A DNA stretch of 64,000 nucleotides, taken from Pseudomonas alkylphenolica. GTDB lineage: Bacteria; Pseudomonadota; Gammaproteobacteria; Pseudomonadales; Pseudomonadaceae. The stretch lies in contig NZ_CP009048.1 in the NCBI RefSeq assembly GCF_000746525.1, forward strand, positions 2,039,501 through 2,103,500, written 5' to 3'. The notes beneath the pieces were generated by a model. That model made no database searches and was not told the DNA's origin. It saw nothing but the letters and a program-made list of their open reading frames with translations. Both the position numbers and the translations under genes were made by a program. The first letter of the stretch is position 1. Each line of letters begins with the position of its first letter. Shown here one piece after another: positions 22,501 to 29,222 of this stretch.

Positions 22501-25337
22501 ACATGGTGCCCGCGCACTGGCAGTTCCTCAGCGTGTTGCCGCTGACCGCCAACGGCAAGCTCGACCGCAAGGCCTTGCCGCGCCCGGACGCGGCGCAATC
22601 GCAACAGGCTTACGTGGCGCCGGTGGGCGAGATCGAGAAGCAAATCGCCGCGATCTGGCAGGAGGTGCTCGGTGTCGAGCAGGTCGGTGGCAACGACAAC
22701 TTCTTCGAGCTCGGCGGTCATTCGTTGCTGGCCACCCAGGTGGTTGCGCGCTGCCGTGACTGCTTGCCTGTTCAGGTGCAATTGCGTGATCTGTTCAGTC
22801 ATCCGCAGCTGGCTGATCTGGCCGCCCACTTGAATGCACAACGGGCACCGTTGGCCAGCCGCTATCCACGGCTGCAGCGCCAGACATTCGTCGGTGAGGC
22901 GCCGCTGTCCTTGGCCCAGCGTCGTTTGTGGGTGGTCGAGCAGCTCTCAGGTGCAGGCGCCGCGTATGGCATGCCGCTGGCCTTGCGCTTGCACGGTGAC
23001 CTGTCGACCGAGCATCTGATGCGCAGCCTGACGCTGATCGTTGCCCGTCACGATGTGCTGCGCACCGCCTACCTGCAGAATGATGATGGCGACCCGGTGG
23101 CGTTGATCCATCCGCAGATCGAGCTGAATGTTCCGCTGGTCGACCTGTCGATGCTGAGCCGGGCGCAGCAGGAGCACCAGGTGGCCGAAGATGCCCTGGC
23201 CAATGCCTGCCTGGCAATCGATCTGGAGCAGGCACCGCTGTGGCGCGCACGTATCCTGCGCCTGTCCGCCGACGAGCATGTGTTGCTGTTCTCCATGCAC
23301 CACATCATCTCCGATGGCTGGTCGATGGGCGTGCTGGTCAACGAACTGGTGACCTTGTATGCCCAGCTGCAACAAGGCCAGGCGCCGCAGCTGGCACCGT
23401 TGCCGATCCAGTATGCCGACTATGCGTGCTGGCAGGTGCAGTTGCAGGACAGCGGTGTGCTGGGCCAGCAGGCCGACTTCTGGCGCACTACCCTGGATGG
23501 CTGCAGCGGTCAGTTGGCCTTGCCCGGCGATTTCCCGCGGCCGGTCCGTGCCAGTCAGGAAGGTGGCCTGGTCTCGTTCGAACTGTCGGCGCCCTTGAGT
23601 CGACGCATCACCGCCATGGCGCGCCAAGCCGGGGTTACGCCCTATGTGGCCTTGCTGACCGCCTTCAGCATGTTCCTGCACCGCGTGTGCGGCAGTGATG
23701 ACCTGGTCATCGGCGCCGACATCGCCGGACGTCATCAGCCGGAGCTGGAAGGTTTGATCGGCTTCTTCGTCAACGTCCTGCCGCTGCGCTCGCAGTTCCC
23801 TGCCAGCAGCAGCTACCGCGAGCGCATGGCCCGCCTGCAAGCGATCACCCTGGATGCGCTCGAACACCAGGACCTGCCGTTCGACCAGATCGTCGAGGCC
23901 GCCGCTGCTCCACGCTTGCCGGGTATGAACCCGCTGGTACAGGTGCTGTTCGTGATGAACAACCTGCCGAGCCGGGCCAGCAGTCTGAGTGGCATACGGG
24001 TCGAGGAACTGCCGCTGACCCAGGTACACAGCAAGTTCGACATGGCGCTGTTCATGAGCGAGCAGGGTGAGTGCCTGAGTGGGGTCTGGCAGTACGCCGC
24101 ATCGCTGTTCAAACAAGAAACCATCGAATCCTTCGTGAAGGCCTGGATTGCCATCCTCGAACAGATTACTGCCGATCAGGCAGCCACAGTGGGAGATATC
24201 GACATGGCTCTAGCCAGCAGCGCAGTGCCACCGGCCAACCCGGGCAAAAAGGACAAGGTCGACAAGTTGGGCAAGTTCCTGAAAAAGGCCGCCAGCCCGG
24301 CTCGTTCTGCCAGCACCAGCGTGCGCGAGTATCGACTGCTACCAGCGCAGAGCTTTCCCTTGGTGATGGAGCCGACGGACCCGGGCGTCGACCTGGTTCA
24401 ATGGGTCAACGAGCATCGTGACGAGATCGAGCGCAAGTTGGTCGAACATGCCGGCATTCTCTTCCGCGGTTTTGACGTCAGTGGCATTGAAGGCTTCGAA
24501 GCCTTTGCCGAGGCGGTCCAGCCGGGGTTGTACGGGCAGTACGGCGACTTGCCGAAGAAGGAAGGCGGCAAGAACACCTACCGTTCCACGCCGTACCCGG
24601 AGCAGAAAATGATCCTGTTCCACAACGAGAGTTCGCACCAGGACCGCTGGCCGCGCAAGCAGATGTTCTACTGCGAGCTGCCTTCACCTGTGGGCGGCGC
24701 GACACCGGTGGTCGATTGCCGGGTCATGTACCGGCAATTGCCGGTGCCGCTGCGCCAGACCCTGGAAGAGAAGGGCCTGCTTTACGTGCGCACCTTCACC
24801 GGCAACCTCGATGTGCCGTGGCAGCACTTCTTCAAGACCGAGGAGCGCAGCGAGGTTGAGGCGCGCTGCCGAGAAAGCGGCATCGAGTGGTCGTGGCTGG
24901 ACGATGACGCCCTGCAGATTCGCACCTGGTGCCCGGCCATCATCAGTCATCCGCATACCGGCGAACGCTCGTTCTTCAACCAGGTGCAGTTGCATCACCC
25001 GTTCTGGCTCGACGCCGATGTGCGCGAAGATTTGTTGGCCCTGTTTGGTAATGATCGCCTGCCGCGAAACGTTTACTACGGAGATGGCAGCCCGATTGCC
25101 GAATCCGACCTGCAGTTGATCGGTGAACTGTACGAAGCCTGTGCGGTGCGCTTTGACTGGAGGAAGGGCGACATCATTCTGCTGGACAACATGCTCGTGG
25201 CCCACGCCCGCGATCCCTATGAGGGACCGCGCAAAATCGTGGTTGCCATGGGTGACATGGTGGAGCGGGTCGCCCTGGCCGAAACACGTCCGCGGGTGAT
25301 CGATCCATCGGCGGACAAGGAGACAATCGACGCATGA
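10587..25337 (+). CDS. Pyoverdine-type NRPS 2: (C-A-T-E)x2, C-A-T, C-hydroxylase
   Basis: A 4916-residue NRPS. Module 1 is C (HHIVADG near 182), A (core near 656), T (LGGDSI near 1045) and E (HHLAVDG near 1226). Module 2 has the same order (about 1693, 2153, 2545, 2726). Module 3 is C (3192), A (3653) and T (LGGHSLL, 4043). All three A domains show DFWNVGMVH, the threonine code, and are nearly identical in DNA. Two intact E domains should give D-allo-Thr twice. A fourth C domain (HHIISDG near 4238) has no A domain after it. It is followed by a TauD/SyrP-type Fe(II)/2-oxoglutarate oxygenase domain with HNE near 4679 and a distal His in AHARDP near 4873. Siderophore hydroxylases of this type hydroxylate carrier-bound Asp; here the likely target is the Asp module on NRPS3. 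The stop overlaps the NRPS3 start as ATGA. Confidence 0.95.
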   Translation: MRNEEQLALVQRFVRLPLAQRKAFLEKLGAKGMSLAQLPIAPVSEGVQSLPLSYAQQRQWFLWKYEPASPAYHIPVALRLRGPLNFDALQAAFNDLVARHAALRTRFVEQQGHALQVIEAQAEVAIERSEGGFDDALDQPQALAAFIEGQTRRLFDLASGPLLRVHLRTLGADDHLLVLTVHHIVADGASMPVMVRELSACYEARSQGQSATLPALPVQYADYALWQRSWMEAGEQQRQLAYWCEQLQGDQPVLELPLDRARPLSRDGRGDSRQVQLPLELLSALRQLAQRQGVSLFVLMMAAFQTLLHRYSGQQEICVGVPFANRNRVETQGLVGFFVNTQILRGRFDSRARFTDVLAQMGQTAIEAQRYQDLPFDLLVEALQPERSTRHNPLFQVMFNYQHDQAAGASGRRFSGLGIEGVQWQNRSAQFDLSLDIVEAEQSLTSSFIFATDVFEAATIERMMQHWQTMLWAIVDRPQRSIGELPMVSAAQQQVIVQGLNPTVASHASQVCLHEQIAAQAARTPQAVALVFEGQQLSYAQLNARANRLAHRLIAAGVGPESRVGLAAERSLELVVGLLAILKAGSAYVPLDPMYPAQRLEYMIQDSGISLLLSQPGLRLPAFDGPCLSLDEDLQGFSDADPQVSMTPDNLAYIIYTSGSTGQPKGALLSHHNVQRLFAATGQWFSFDSRDTWTLFHSYAFDFSVWEIFGALLHGGRLVIVPYLVSRSPEDFHQLLIDEQVTVLNQTPSAFRQLMHVACADSREHSLRAVVFGGEALDVQGLRPWFERFGDAPTRLINMYGITETTVHVTYRPLSWADLDSGAASPIGLPIPDLSWYVLDAELNPVPAGCVGELYVGRAGLARGYLNRGDLSGARFIPDPFGADGGRLYRTGDLARYCADGAVEYIGRLDQQVKIRGFRIELGEIEARLQAMPQVREAVVLAEDGRLLAYVVPTAEEAGLREMLQAQLKADLPDYMVPAHWQFLSVLPLTANGKLDRKALPRPDAAQSQQTYVAPVGEIEKQIAAIWQEVLGVEQVGVNDNFFELGGDSIVSIQVVSRARQAGIRFTPKDLFQHQTVQGLASVAQTGEAAQIVQAAAEGELMLLPIQQQFFQDVVASRHHFNQSVLLQARETLQVPALETALAALWAHHDALRLRFSEERDGWRGRYSDAAAPSDLLWQVTVADAQALEAEGELAQRSLDLSAGPLLRAVLMNLADGSQRLLLVIHHLAVDGVSWRILLEDLHSAYEQACAGQQPLLPARTSSVKAWAERLQQYAREGALAEELVYWREQLHGVVNDWPQCNSQGSLDKRHAASVDTRLDAQATRQLLKEAPAAYRTQVNDLLLTALARVIGQWTGNPHTLLQLEGHGREDLFEDIDLTRTVGWFTSLFPLRLSVCDDLRSSILQVKEQLRALPNKGLGYGVLRHLGNAEQQAALQGMAQGRITFNYLGQFDSSFDAHSNALLRPATEARGSEIGSAAQLANWLSINGQVYGGELTLSWTFSREMFAEATVQALADAFALELRALIAHCCDPAQGGVSPSDFALARLPQTTLDTLPVPAREIDDLYPLSPMQQGMLFHSLYEQAGGDYINQVRVDIHGLDPQRFQQAWQAAVDRHDILRTGFVWEGLEQPLQVVRKQASVAFELIEAPGLGETELDSLAQAHKHGFDLGRDALLRLLLVRTGEHTHHLIYTHHHILMDGWSNAQLLGEVLQHYHGHGLSSTTGRYRDYLAWLQQRDGEAARSFWQSQLNTLDEPVRLAEALLPETLGEGQGDQVHQASDALFQRLQLFARQTRVTLNTVLQGAWLLLLQRYSGKSTVAFGATVAGRPTELNGIERQIGLFINTLPIIESPSAELRLGTWLERLQNLNLALREYEHTPLADLQRWAGFNGQPLFDTNLVFENYPVSQALSASEGTPVSFSGLRSHEQSSFPLTLIVTCDDALRLHLRYQRGLFSETQIATLMVNLEQLLDSLVHASVDTPLGELDMLGDRRQDSLRALNPAVVSHASHVCLHEQIAAQAARTPQAVALVFEGQHLSYAQLNARANRLAHRLIGAGVGPESRVGLAAERSLELVVGLLAILKAGGAYVPLDPMYPAQRLEYMIQDSGISLLLSQPGLNLPVFDGPCLHLDEDLQGYSDANPQVSMSPDNLAYIIYTSGSTGQPKGALLSHHNVQRLFAATGQWFSFDSRDTWTLFHSYAFDFSVWEIFGALLHGGRLVVVPYLVSRSPEDFHQLLIDEQVTVLNQTPSAFRQLMHVACAEAREHSLRAVVFGGEALDVQGLRPWFERFGDAPTRLINMYGITETTVHVTYRPLSWADLDSGAASPIGLPIPDLSWYVLDAELNPVPAGCVGELYVGRAGLARGYLNRGDLSGARFIPDPFGAEGGRLYRTGDLARYCADGAVEYIGRLDQQVKIRGFRIELGEIEARLQAMPQVREAVVLAEDGRLLAYVVPRVEQDGLREVLQAQLKADLPEYMVPAHWQFLSVLPLTANGKLDRKALPRPDAAQSQQAYVAPVGEIEKQIAAIWQEVLGVEQVGVNDNFFELGGDSIVSIQVVSRARQAGIRFTPKDLFQHQTVQGLASVAQTGEAAQIVQAAAEGELVLLPIQQQFFQDVVASRHHFNQSVLLQARETLQVPALETALAALWAHHDALRLRFSEEHDGWRGRYSDAAAPSDLLWQVTVADAQALEAEGELAQRSLDLSAGPLLRAVLMNLADGSQRLLLVIHHLAVDGVSWRILLEDLHSAYEQACAGQQPLLPARTSSVKAWAERLQQYAREGALQEELGYWQSQVQDIDTTLPCDAPDAGLQIRHAGSVHSRLDARLTGQLLQDAPAAYRTQVNDLLLTALARVIARWTGRDEVMVQLEGHGREDLFEDIDLTRTVGWFTSLFPLRLSVAEDLPGSILQVKERLRAVPNKGVGYGVLRHLGSTEQQALLSRMPQPRITFNYLGQFDASFQGQTGAFLPAAEAHGLEVGEDAPLGNWLSVNGQVYGGELSLSWTFSREMFAEATVQALADAFALELRALIAHCCDPAQGGVSPSDFPLAQLSQATLHKLPVPARQIDDLYPLSPMQQGMLFHSLYDQAGGDYINQVRLDIHGLDPQRFEQAWQAALDRHDILRTGFVWEGLEQPLQVVRKQVKVPLRLLDGRPEAALEQYLDRVAQDELNAGFDLAAAPLLRLVLVRNGEGSWHVIYTNHHILMDGWSNARLLGEVLQRYAGDAPPRHPGRYRDYIGWLAAPDVEQDRRFWQAELADLAEPALLVAAVGAGATGDSGYDERHLRLSVEQTAQLAECARALKITVNTLVQGAWAILLQRYLGRDQVVFGATVAGRPTELQGVEEQIGLFINTLPVRFEHTGSTPVQQGLRELQARNLSLREHEHSPLFDIQRWAGQGGEALFDTLMVFENYPVSQALAAGTPSGLRFGEVANREQSHYPLTLVVGLSDQLSVEMRYDRGCFAPGVMDNLVCHLGNLLLSMVRADARTLIGQLDLLGDQRTELIAAMNPAVVSHSTHACLHEQIATQAARTPQAVALVYEGQRLSYAQLNARANRLAHRLIAAGVGPESRVGLAAERSLELVVGLLAILKAGGAYVPLDPMYPAQRLEYMIQDSGISLLLSQPGLNLPVFDGPCLHLDEDLQDYSDADPQVSMSPDNLAYIIYTSGSTGQPKGALLSHHNVQRLFAATGQWFSFDSSDTWTLFHSYAFDFSVWEIFGALLHGGRLVIVPYLVSRSPEDFHQLLIDEQVTVLNQTPSAFRQLMHVACADPREHSLRAVVFGGEALDVQGLRPWFERFGDAPTRLINMYGITETTVHVTYRPLSWADLDSGAASPIGLPIPDLSWYVLDAELNPVPAGCVGELYVGRAGLARGYLNRGDLSGARFIPDPFGAEGGRLYRTGDLARYCADGAVEYIGRLDQQVKIRGFRIELGEIEARLQAMEQVREAVVLAEDGRLLAYVVPSAEQDGLREILQAQLKADLPDYMVPAHWQFLSVLPLTANGKLDRKALPRPDAAQSQQAYVAPVGEIEKQIAAIWQEVLGVEQVGGNDNFFELGGHSLLATQVVARCRDCLPVQVQLRDLFSHPQLADLAAHLNAQRAPLASRYPRLQRQTFVGEAPLSLAQRRLWVVEQLSGAGAAYGMPLALRLHGDLSTEHLMRSLTLIVARHDVLRTAYLQNDDGDPVALIHPQIELNVPLVDLSMLSRAQQEHQVAEDALANACLAIDLEQAPLWRARILRLSADEHVLLFSMHHIISDGWSMGVLVNELVTLYAQLQQGQAPQLAPLPIQYADYACWQVQLQDSGVLGQQADFWRTTLDGCSGQLALPGDFPRPVRASQEGGLVSFELSAPLSRRITAMARQAGVTPYVALLTAFSMFLHRVCGSDDLVIGADIAGRHQPELEGLIGFFVNVLPLRSQFPASSSYRERMARLQAITLDALEHQDLPFDQIVEAAAAPRLPGMNPLVQVLFVMNNLPSRASSLSGIRVEELPLTQVHSKFDMALFMSEQGECLSGVWQYAASLFKQETIESFVKAWIAILEQITADQAATVGDIDMALASSAVPPANPGKKDKVDKLGKFLKKAASPARSASTSVREYRLLPAQSFPLVMEPTDPGVDLVQWVNEHRDEIERKLVEHAGILFRGFDVSGIEGFEAFAEAVQPGLYGQYGDLPKKEGGKNTYRSTPYPEQKMILFHNESSHQDRWPRKQMFYCELPSPVGGATPVVDCRVMYRQLPVPLRQTLEEKGLLYVRTFTGNLDVPWQHFFKTEERSEVEARCRESGIEWSWLDDDALQIRTWCPAIISHPHTGERSFFNQVQLHHPFWLDADVREDLLALFGNDRLPRNVYYGDGSPIAESDLQLIGELYEACAVRFDWRKGDIILLDNMLVAHARDPYEGPRKIVVAMGDMVERVALAETRPRVIDPSADKETIDA

Positions 25338-28300
25338 GCACATTGCTACAGCAGCCCGTAGACACGGGTATGGCGCTGAGCCCGGAGCAGGCCGCCATCC
25401 TCCAGACGCGGCCGGCCTCGTGGGCGGCTGCCGCCCATACCCTGGTCATGAGCTTCGACGGTGTGCTGGATCCGGCGCGCCTGCAGCAGGCGCTGGAACA
25501 GCTGTTGGGCAACCAGCAGGCGCTGGCACTGCAGCTCAAGGAAGTTGTCGGCTACCGAGGCTTGCGCCAGTTCTTCGCGCCTGCCGCCATTGCGCCGTTG
25601 CAGTGGCAGCAGGGACCGGTCGATGAGTCGAGCCTGCAGGCCTGGCTGCAGCAGCCCTTTGATAGCCAGGCGGCGTTGCTGCGCATGGCTGCCTGGCAGG
25701 CACCCCAAGGCGGCACCCTGGCCCTGGCCGTAGCGGCCTGCGCTTGCGACGAAGCGGGCCTGGCGTTGCTCCATGATCAGTTGCTGACGGCCTATCAGGC
25801 CGGTGGCCAGGCGCCTGGAGCCGACGATGAGGCCAGTTTCAGTCAATACCTGCAATGGCGTGCCGAAGTGGCTCAGGACGAGGACGCCGACAGTGCCCGA
25901 GGCTGGTGGCAACAGCAGGCCCGGCAGGCGCATGCGAGCGCCGGGCCGGCGTTGGTCCAGGGGCCGGCTGCGACAGTCACGCAGTCGGGGATCGCCGGTA
26001 TCGCCGAGCTGGCGGAGCGTCTTCAGCAGCCTGCGCAGCGTGTGCTGCAGGCGGCCTGGTACTGGCTGCTGGCGCGGGTCAGCGGGCAGCAGGCGTTCAC
26101 TGTCGCCTGGCAACACGATGGACGTGAGGACTACGCGTACTTTGCCGATTGTGCCGGGGTGTTCAGCCACACATTGCCGTTGAACCTGCACATCGACGCC
26201 GGGGAAACCTTCGGCAATTGGCTTGCGCGCCTGGGTAATGATCTGGACGAACAGATCACCTGGCAAGAGTACTGCCCGGCACCGGCAGCGCCGCTATGGT
26301 TGCCTTTCCGCTATCAATCGCAACTGGCAGCAGTCAGCGGCGATGGGCTGCAGTGGCAAGCCCGATTGCTCGGGGCCGCAGGTGAACAGCGAGGCCTCAC
26401 CTTGCAGGCGCTGCTTGACGATGCCGGTCAGGTCGCCGAACTGCGCCTGCACTATCCGCAACCCTATGCCGGGGCAGCGGCCATGCAGGCGCTGCTGGTG
26501 CAATACCGGACGTTGCTGGAACAACTGCTCGCACAGCCTCAGGGCACTTTCGCGACGATGCACTTGCTGGCACCCGCCGAGCAGCAACGGCTGCTGGCGC
26601 AGGCCTGTGGTGCGCCGTTGGCGCGGGCGGCGCTGCTGGTGCCGCAGGCGATTGCCGATCAGGCCCGGGTGCACCCTGATGCCTTGGCCGTGGTCGAAGG
26701 CGGGCAGCAATGGCGGTATGGCCAGTTAATGGAGCACGCCGAGCGCGTCGCGGCCCGCTTGCAAGAGGCTGGGGTCGGTCGAGGTGATCGGGTCGCCCTG
26801 GCCTTGCCGCGTAGTGCCTCGTGGGTTATCGCTATGCTGGCCGTATGGCGTTGTGGCGCCGCTTATGTTGCGCTCGACCGGCAATGGCCGATCCCGCGCC
26901 AATTGCAGATCATCGACCAGGCTGCGGTCCGTTGCGTGCTGGGCGATGTGCAAGCAGTCGGGGCGTTGGCACAGGCATCGGCACCGCTGCTTGAGCTGGA
27001 GCAGGCGCTAGCGTGTGCCGGTACCTTGCAGCCGGTAGCGGTCGAAGGGCACGACACGGCCTATGTACTGTTCACCTCCGGCTCTTCCGGTAGCCCCAAA
27101 GGGGTGGTGATCGAACACCGGCAGTTGGCCAACTATGTGGCGGCCGCCAGCGAGGCGCTGTCGCTTGAGCAATGCCGGCATTTTGCTTTTGGTTCCAGTG
27201 TGGCCGCTGACTTGGGACACACCAGTCTGTTTGGTGCGTTGTACCAGGGGGCGACGCTGTATGTGGCCGACGACGCGACAATGCAGGATGCCGATGGCTT
27301 TGCCCGCTTTATTGATGCGCACGGCATCGACTGCCTGAAAATAGTGCCTTCACACCTGGCGGCCTTGCTCGAAGCGCAAGCGCCGCGCCTGCCGCAGACC
27401 CTGGTGCTGGGGGGCGAAACTGCGAGCCCGGCATTGCTTGAACGTGTGCTGCAGTTGCGTCCAGACCTGCGTCTGTTCAATCACTATGGTCCGACGGAAG
27501 CCACTGTGGGCGTGATGATTCACCGCATCACTGAGGCCGGGGGCGAGGTGCCTTTGACCCGCGTCCTGGCGAACAATCGTGTGTATGTGCTGGATGAGCA
27601 CGGTCAGTTGTTGCCAAGCGGCATTGACGGTGAGCTGTACATCGGCGGCGACCAGCTTTGCGCGGGCTACCTCAATAGCCCCGAGCAGAGCGCTCAGGCC
27701 TTCATCGACGACCCCTTCAATCCAGGCCAGCGCCTGTACCGTACGGGGGATCGGGCTCGTTACTGCGCTGAAGGGGGCCTCACCTTGCTGGGGCGCATCG
27801 ACCAGCAGATCAAGGTTCGCGGCATTCGTGTGGAGCCTGCGGAAATCGAGGCGTGCCTGCGTCAGGATGAGCAGGTGTCTGATGCCTTGGTACTGATGCA
27901 TCAGGACGAGTTACTGGCCTTTGTGACCTCCAGTGCTGCGGACAGCGCCTTGCCATTGCTGGAGCAGCTACGCGCCCGTTTGCCGCTTGCTCTGGTGCCC
28001 AGCCGGGTGCTGGTGCTCCAGCAATGGCCGCGTCTGGTCAACGGCAAGATCGATCGTCAGGCACTGGTCGGCAATCTGCTGCCTCAGGCCGCCACTGCCT
28101 CCCGAGAAGCGCAGACAGCGCTGGAGCGTTGGTTGGTTGAGCGCATGAGCCAGTTGCTTGGCGCCCGGTCGCTGGGGGTAGAGGAGGATTTCTTTGCCGC
28201 CGGTGGACACTCGCTGCTGGTGATCAAACTGGTGGCGGCGGTGCGCAAGTTGCTGCAGTGCGAGATACCGCCAGCCATCGTCTTTGACCATGCAAGCGCT

Positions 28301-28456
28301 GCACAGTTGGCGCAGGCATTGCTGACGGTAGAGCCGGCAGCGGGGCAGTTCGAACGTCTGGCCCAAGCGCGCTTGCGTCTTGATGGCATGAGTGAGCAGG
28401 AGAAGGCGGACCTTTTGGCCAAGGCGCGGGTGCTCAAGCAAAACCAGTCGGCTTGA
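25334..28456 (+). CDS. NRPS 3: degenerate C, A (Asp), T
   Basis: A 1040-residue single-module NRPS. The N-terminal ~430 residues look like a condensation domain, but the HHxxxDG site reads AACACDE (near 134), so both His are lost and only Asp remains. The A domain (core FTSGSSGSPKG near 578) has pocket residues DLTKVGHVG, the aspartate code. The carrier motif AGGHSLL is near 956, and a charged helical tail that could dock on NRPS4 follows. There is no E or thioesterase. Its start overlaps the NRPS2 stop, implying translational coupling. With the terminal C and hydroxylase domains of NRPS2 it probably forms one split module that inserts beta-hydroxy-aspartate, a common iron ligand in pyoverdines. 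Whether the dead C domain has a structural role is unknown. Confidence 0.93.
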   Translation: MSTLLQQPVDTGMALSPEQAAILQTRPASWAAAAHTLVMSFDGVLDPARLQQALEQLLGNQQALALQLKEVVGYRGLRQFFAPAAIAPLQWQQGPVDESSLQAWLQQPFDSQAALLRMAAWQAPQGGTLALAVAACACDEAGLALLHDQLLTAYQAGGQAPGADDEASFSQYLQWRAEVAQDEDADSARGWWQQQARQAHASAGPALVQGPAATVTQSGIAGIAELAERLQQPAQRVLQAAWYWLLARVSGQQAFTVAWQHDGREDYAYFADCAGVFSHTLPLNLHIDAGETFGNWLARLGNDLDEQITWQEYCPAPAAPLWLPFRYQSQLAAVSGDGLQWQARLLGAAGEQRGLTLQALLDDAGQVAELRLHYPQPYAGAAAMQALLVQYRTLLEQLLAQPQGTFATMHLLAPAEQQRLLAQACGAPLARAALLVPQAIADQARVHPDALAVVEGGQQWRYGQLMEHAERVAARLQEAGVGRGDRVALALPRSASWVIAMLAVWRCGAAYVALDRQWPIPRQLQIIDQAAVRCVLGDVQAVGALAQASAPLLELEQALACAGTLQPVAVEGHDTAYVLFTSGSSGSPKGVVIEHRQLANYVAAASEALSLEQCRHFAFGSSVAADLGHTSLFGALYQGATLYVADDATMQDADGFARFIDAHGIDCLKIVPSHLAALLEAQAPRLPQTLVLGGETASPALLERVLQLRPDLRLFNHYGPTEATVGVMIHRITEAGGEVPLTRVLANNRVYVLDEHGQLLPSGIDGELYIGGDQLCAGYLNSPEQSAQAFIDDPFNPGQRLYRTGDRARYCAEGGLTLLGRIDQQIKVRGIRVEPAEIEACLRQDEQVSDALVLMHQDELLAFVTSSAADSALPLLEQLRARLPLALVPSRVLVLQQWPRLVNGKIDRQALVGNLLPQAATASREAQTALERWLVERMSQLLGARSLGVEEDFFAAGGHSLLVIKLVAAVRKLLQCEIPPAIVFDHASAAQLAQALLTVEPAAGQFERLAQARLRLDGMSEQEKADLLAKARVLKQNQSA

Positions 28457-28463
28457 GGTTGGG

Positions 28464-29066
28464 TTGGGTTGGGTTGTTGAGGCTGTGAGCTTATCCATTT
28501 GGGATGGCGACGCTGCCGGCCCCTTCCGCCCTTACGGCGGCCTACTTTTTTCTTGGAAAAAGTAGGCAAAACCGCTGGCTCCTACATACGGCCCTACGCT
28601 GCGCTCCGGGTCCCTTCGCTACGGTGCCTTCCAGGGGCATCGCGGCCTACGACTTGCTTCGCCAAGTCTACGGCTCGCGAACTTCGGCTAAGGCCGAAGG
28701 GTGCTGCGCACCAGCCCCCTCCAGACACCTACGCTCAGCCTCCTGAAGTCGCAAAGTTACGGGCGGCGCCTGTGCTGACGTATCTTCAAAATCTGATTCT
28801 GGCGGCGCCAGGATGTTATCGCGGGGCAAGCCCGCTCCCACCGGGCTAATTGATCTCCCGGTGGGAGCGGGCTTGCCCCGCGATATCGACCCGCCAGTTA
28901 CATCGCTTCGCGGGAAAATCCCGCTTTAACGTGTTGATCTTGATCTTCATGCACGCAAGTGCAGGCGCCGCGGACTGCGACTTCAGGAGGCTGAGTGGAG
29001 GTGCCTGTAGGGGCCAGCAGCATCGCCACACAAATGGATAAGCTCACAGCCTCAGCATCCCAACCC
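28464..29066. repeat. Long palindromic intergenic repeat, copy 1
   Basis: About 600 bp between NRPS3 and fpvA. Its ends are inverted repeats, exact over 24 bp (28478-28501 against 29031-29054) and imperfect further out. A nested inverted pair lies at 28734-28753 and 28976-28995. Much of it matches copy 2 at 47287-47824 in the same orientation. Short open frames inside it are unlikely to be genes because they lie in a palindrome and recur in copy 2. The 28457-29222 gap otherwise holds only the fpvA promoter region. Function is unknown; it looks like a non-autonomous or structural intergenic repeat. Confidence 0.85.
28818..28884. repeat. REP doublet (REPIN-like) inside repeat copy 1
   Basis: Two inverted copies of a Pseudomonas REP palindrome, core GCGGGGCAAGCCCGCTCCCA, lie at 28818-28842 and 28860-28884 around a short spacer. 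Copy 2 of the host element has only the start of one REP at the matching place and lacks about 70-90 bp here. The doublet therefore looks like an insertion or an expansion. REP doublets are moved by RAYT transposases elsewhere in Pseudomonas genomes; none is seen in this window. Confidence 0.8.
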
Positions 29067-29126
29067 CAAGATCACGCGCCCCGAGATTGCGTGCAGAATT
29101 TTTTACCCACTGAAAACACGCACAAA

Positions 29127-29150
29127 TAAATCGGCAAAAAAGTTTTCCGG
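29127..29150 (+). promoter_or_regulatory. Candidate PvdS/FpvI-type promoter of fpvA
   Basis: TAAAT at 29127-29131 is followed after exactly 16 bases by CGG. The iron-starvation box is TAAAT-N16/17-CGT, so this differs by one base, in the -10 element. It lies 73 bp before the fpvA start in an AT-rich stretch. The spacing equals that of the three exact boxes in this window. The receptor gene is known to be under PvdS/FpvI control in P. aeruginosa, but the mismatch lowers confidence. Confidence 0.4.
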
Positions 29151-29222
29151 TTTTTAACCACTCCTGCGTCTAATACAAAACACATATATAAACAGAATCA
29201 TTCTCGTTTACTTGGGGTTGTC

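Noticed and set aside
28499..28849. Short frames inside the intergenic repeat (also at 47324-47662)
   Set aside because: They lie in a palindromic repeat and recur with the repeat in all frames; no coding signature of their own.
29145..29169. Alternative fpvA promoter using TTTTAA and CGT at 29167-29169
   Set aside because: No TAAAT at the required distance; the 29127 site has exact spacing.
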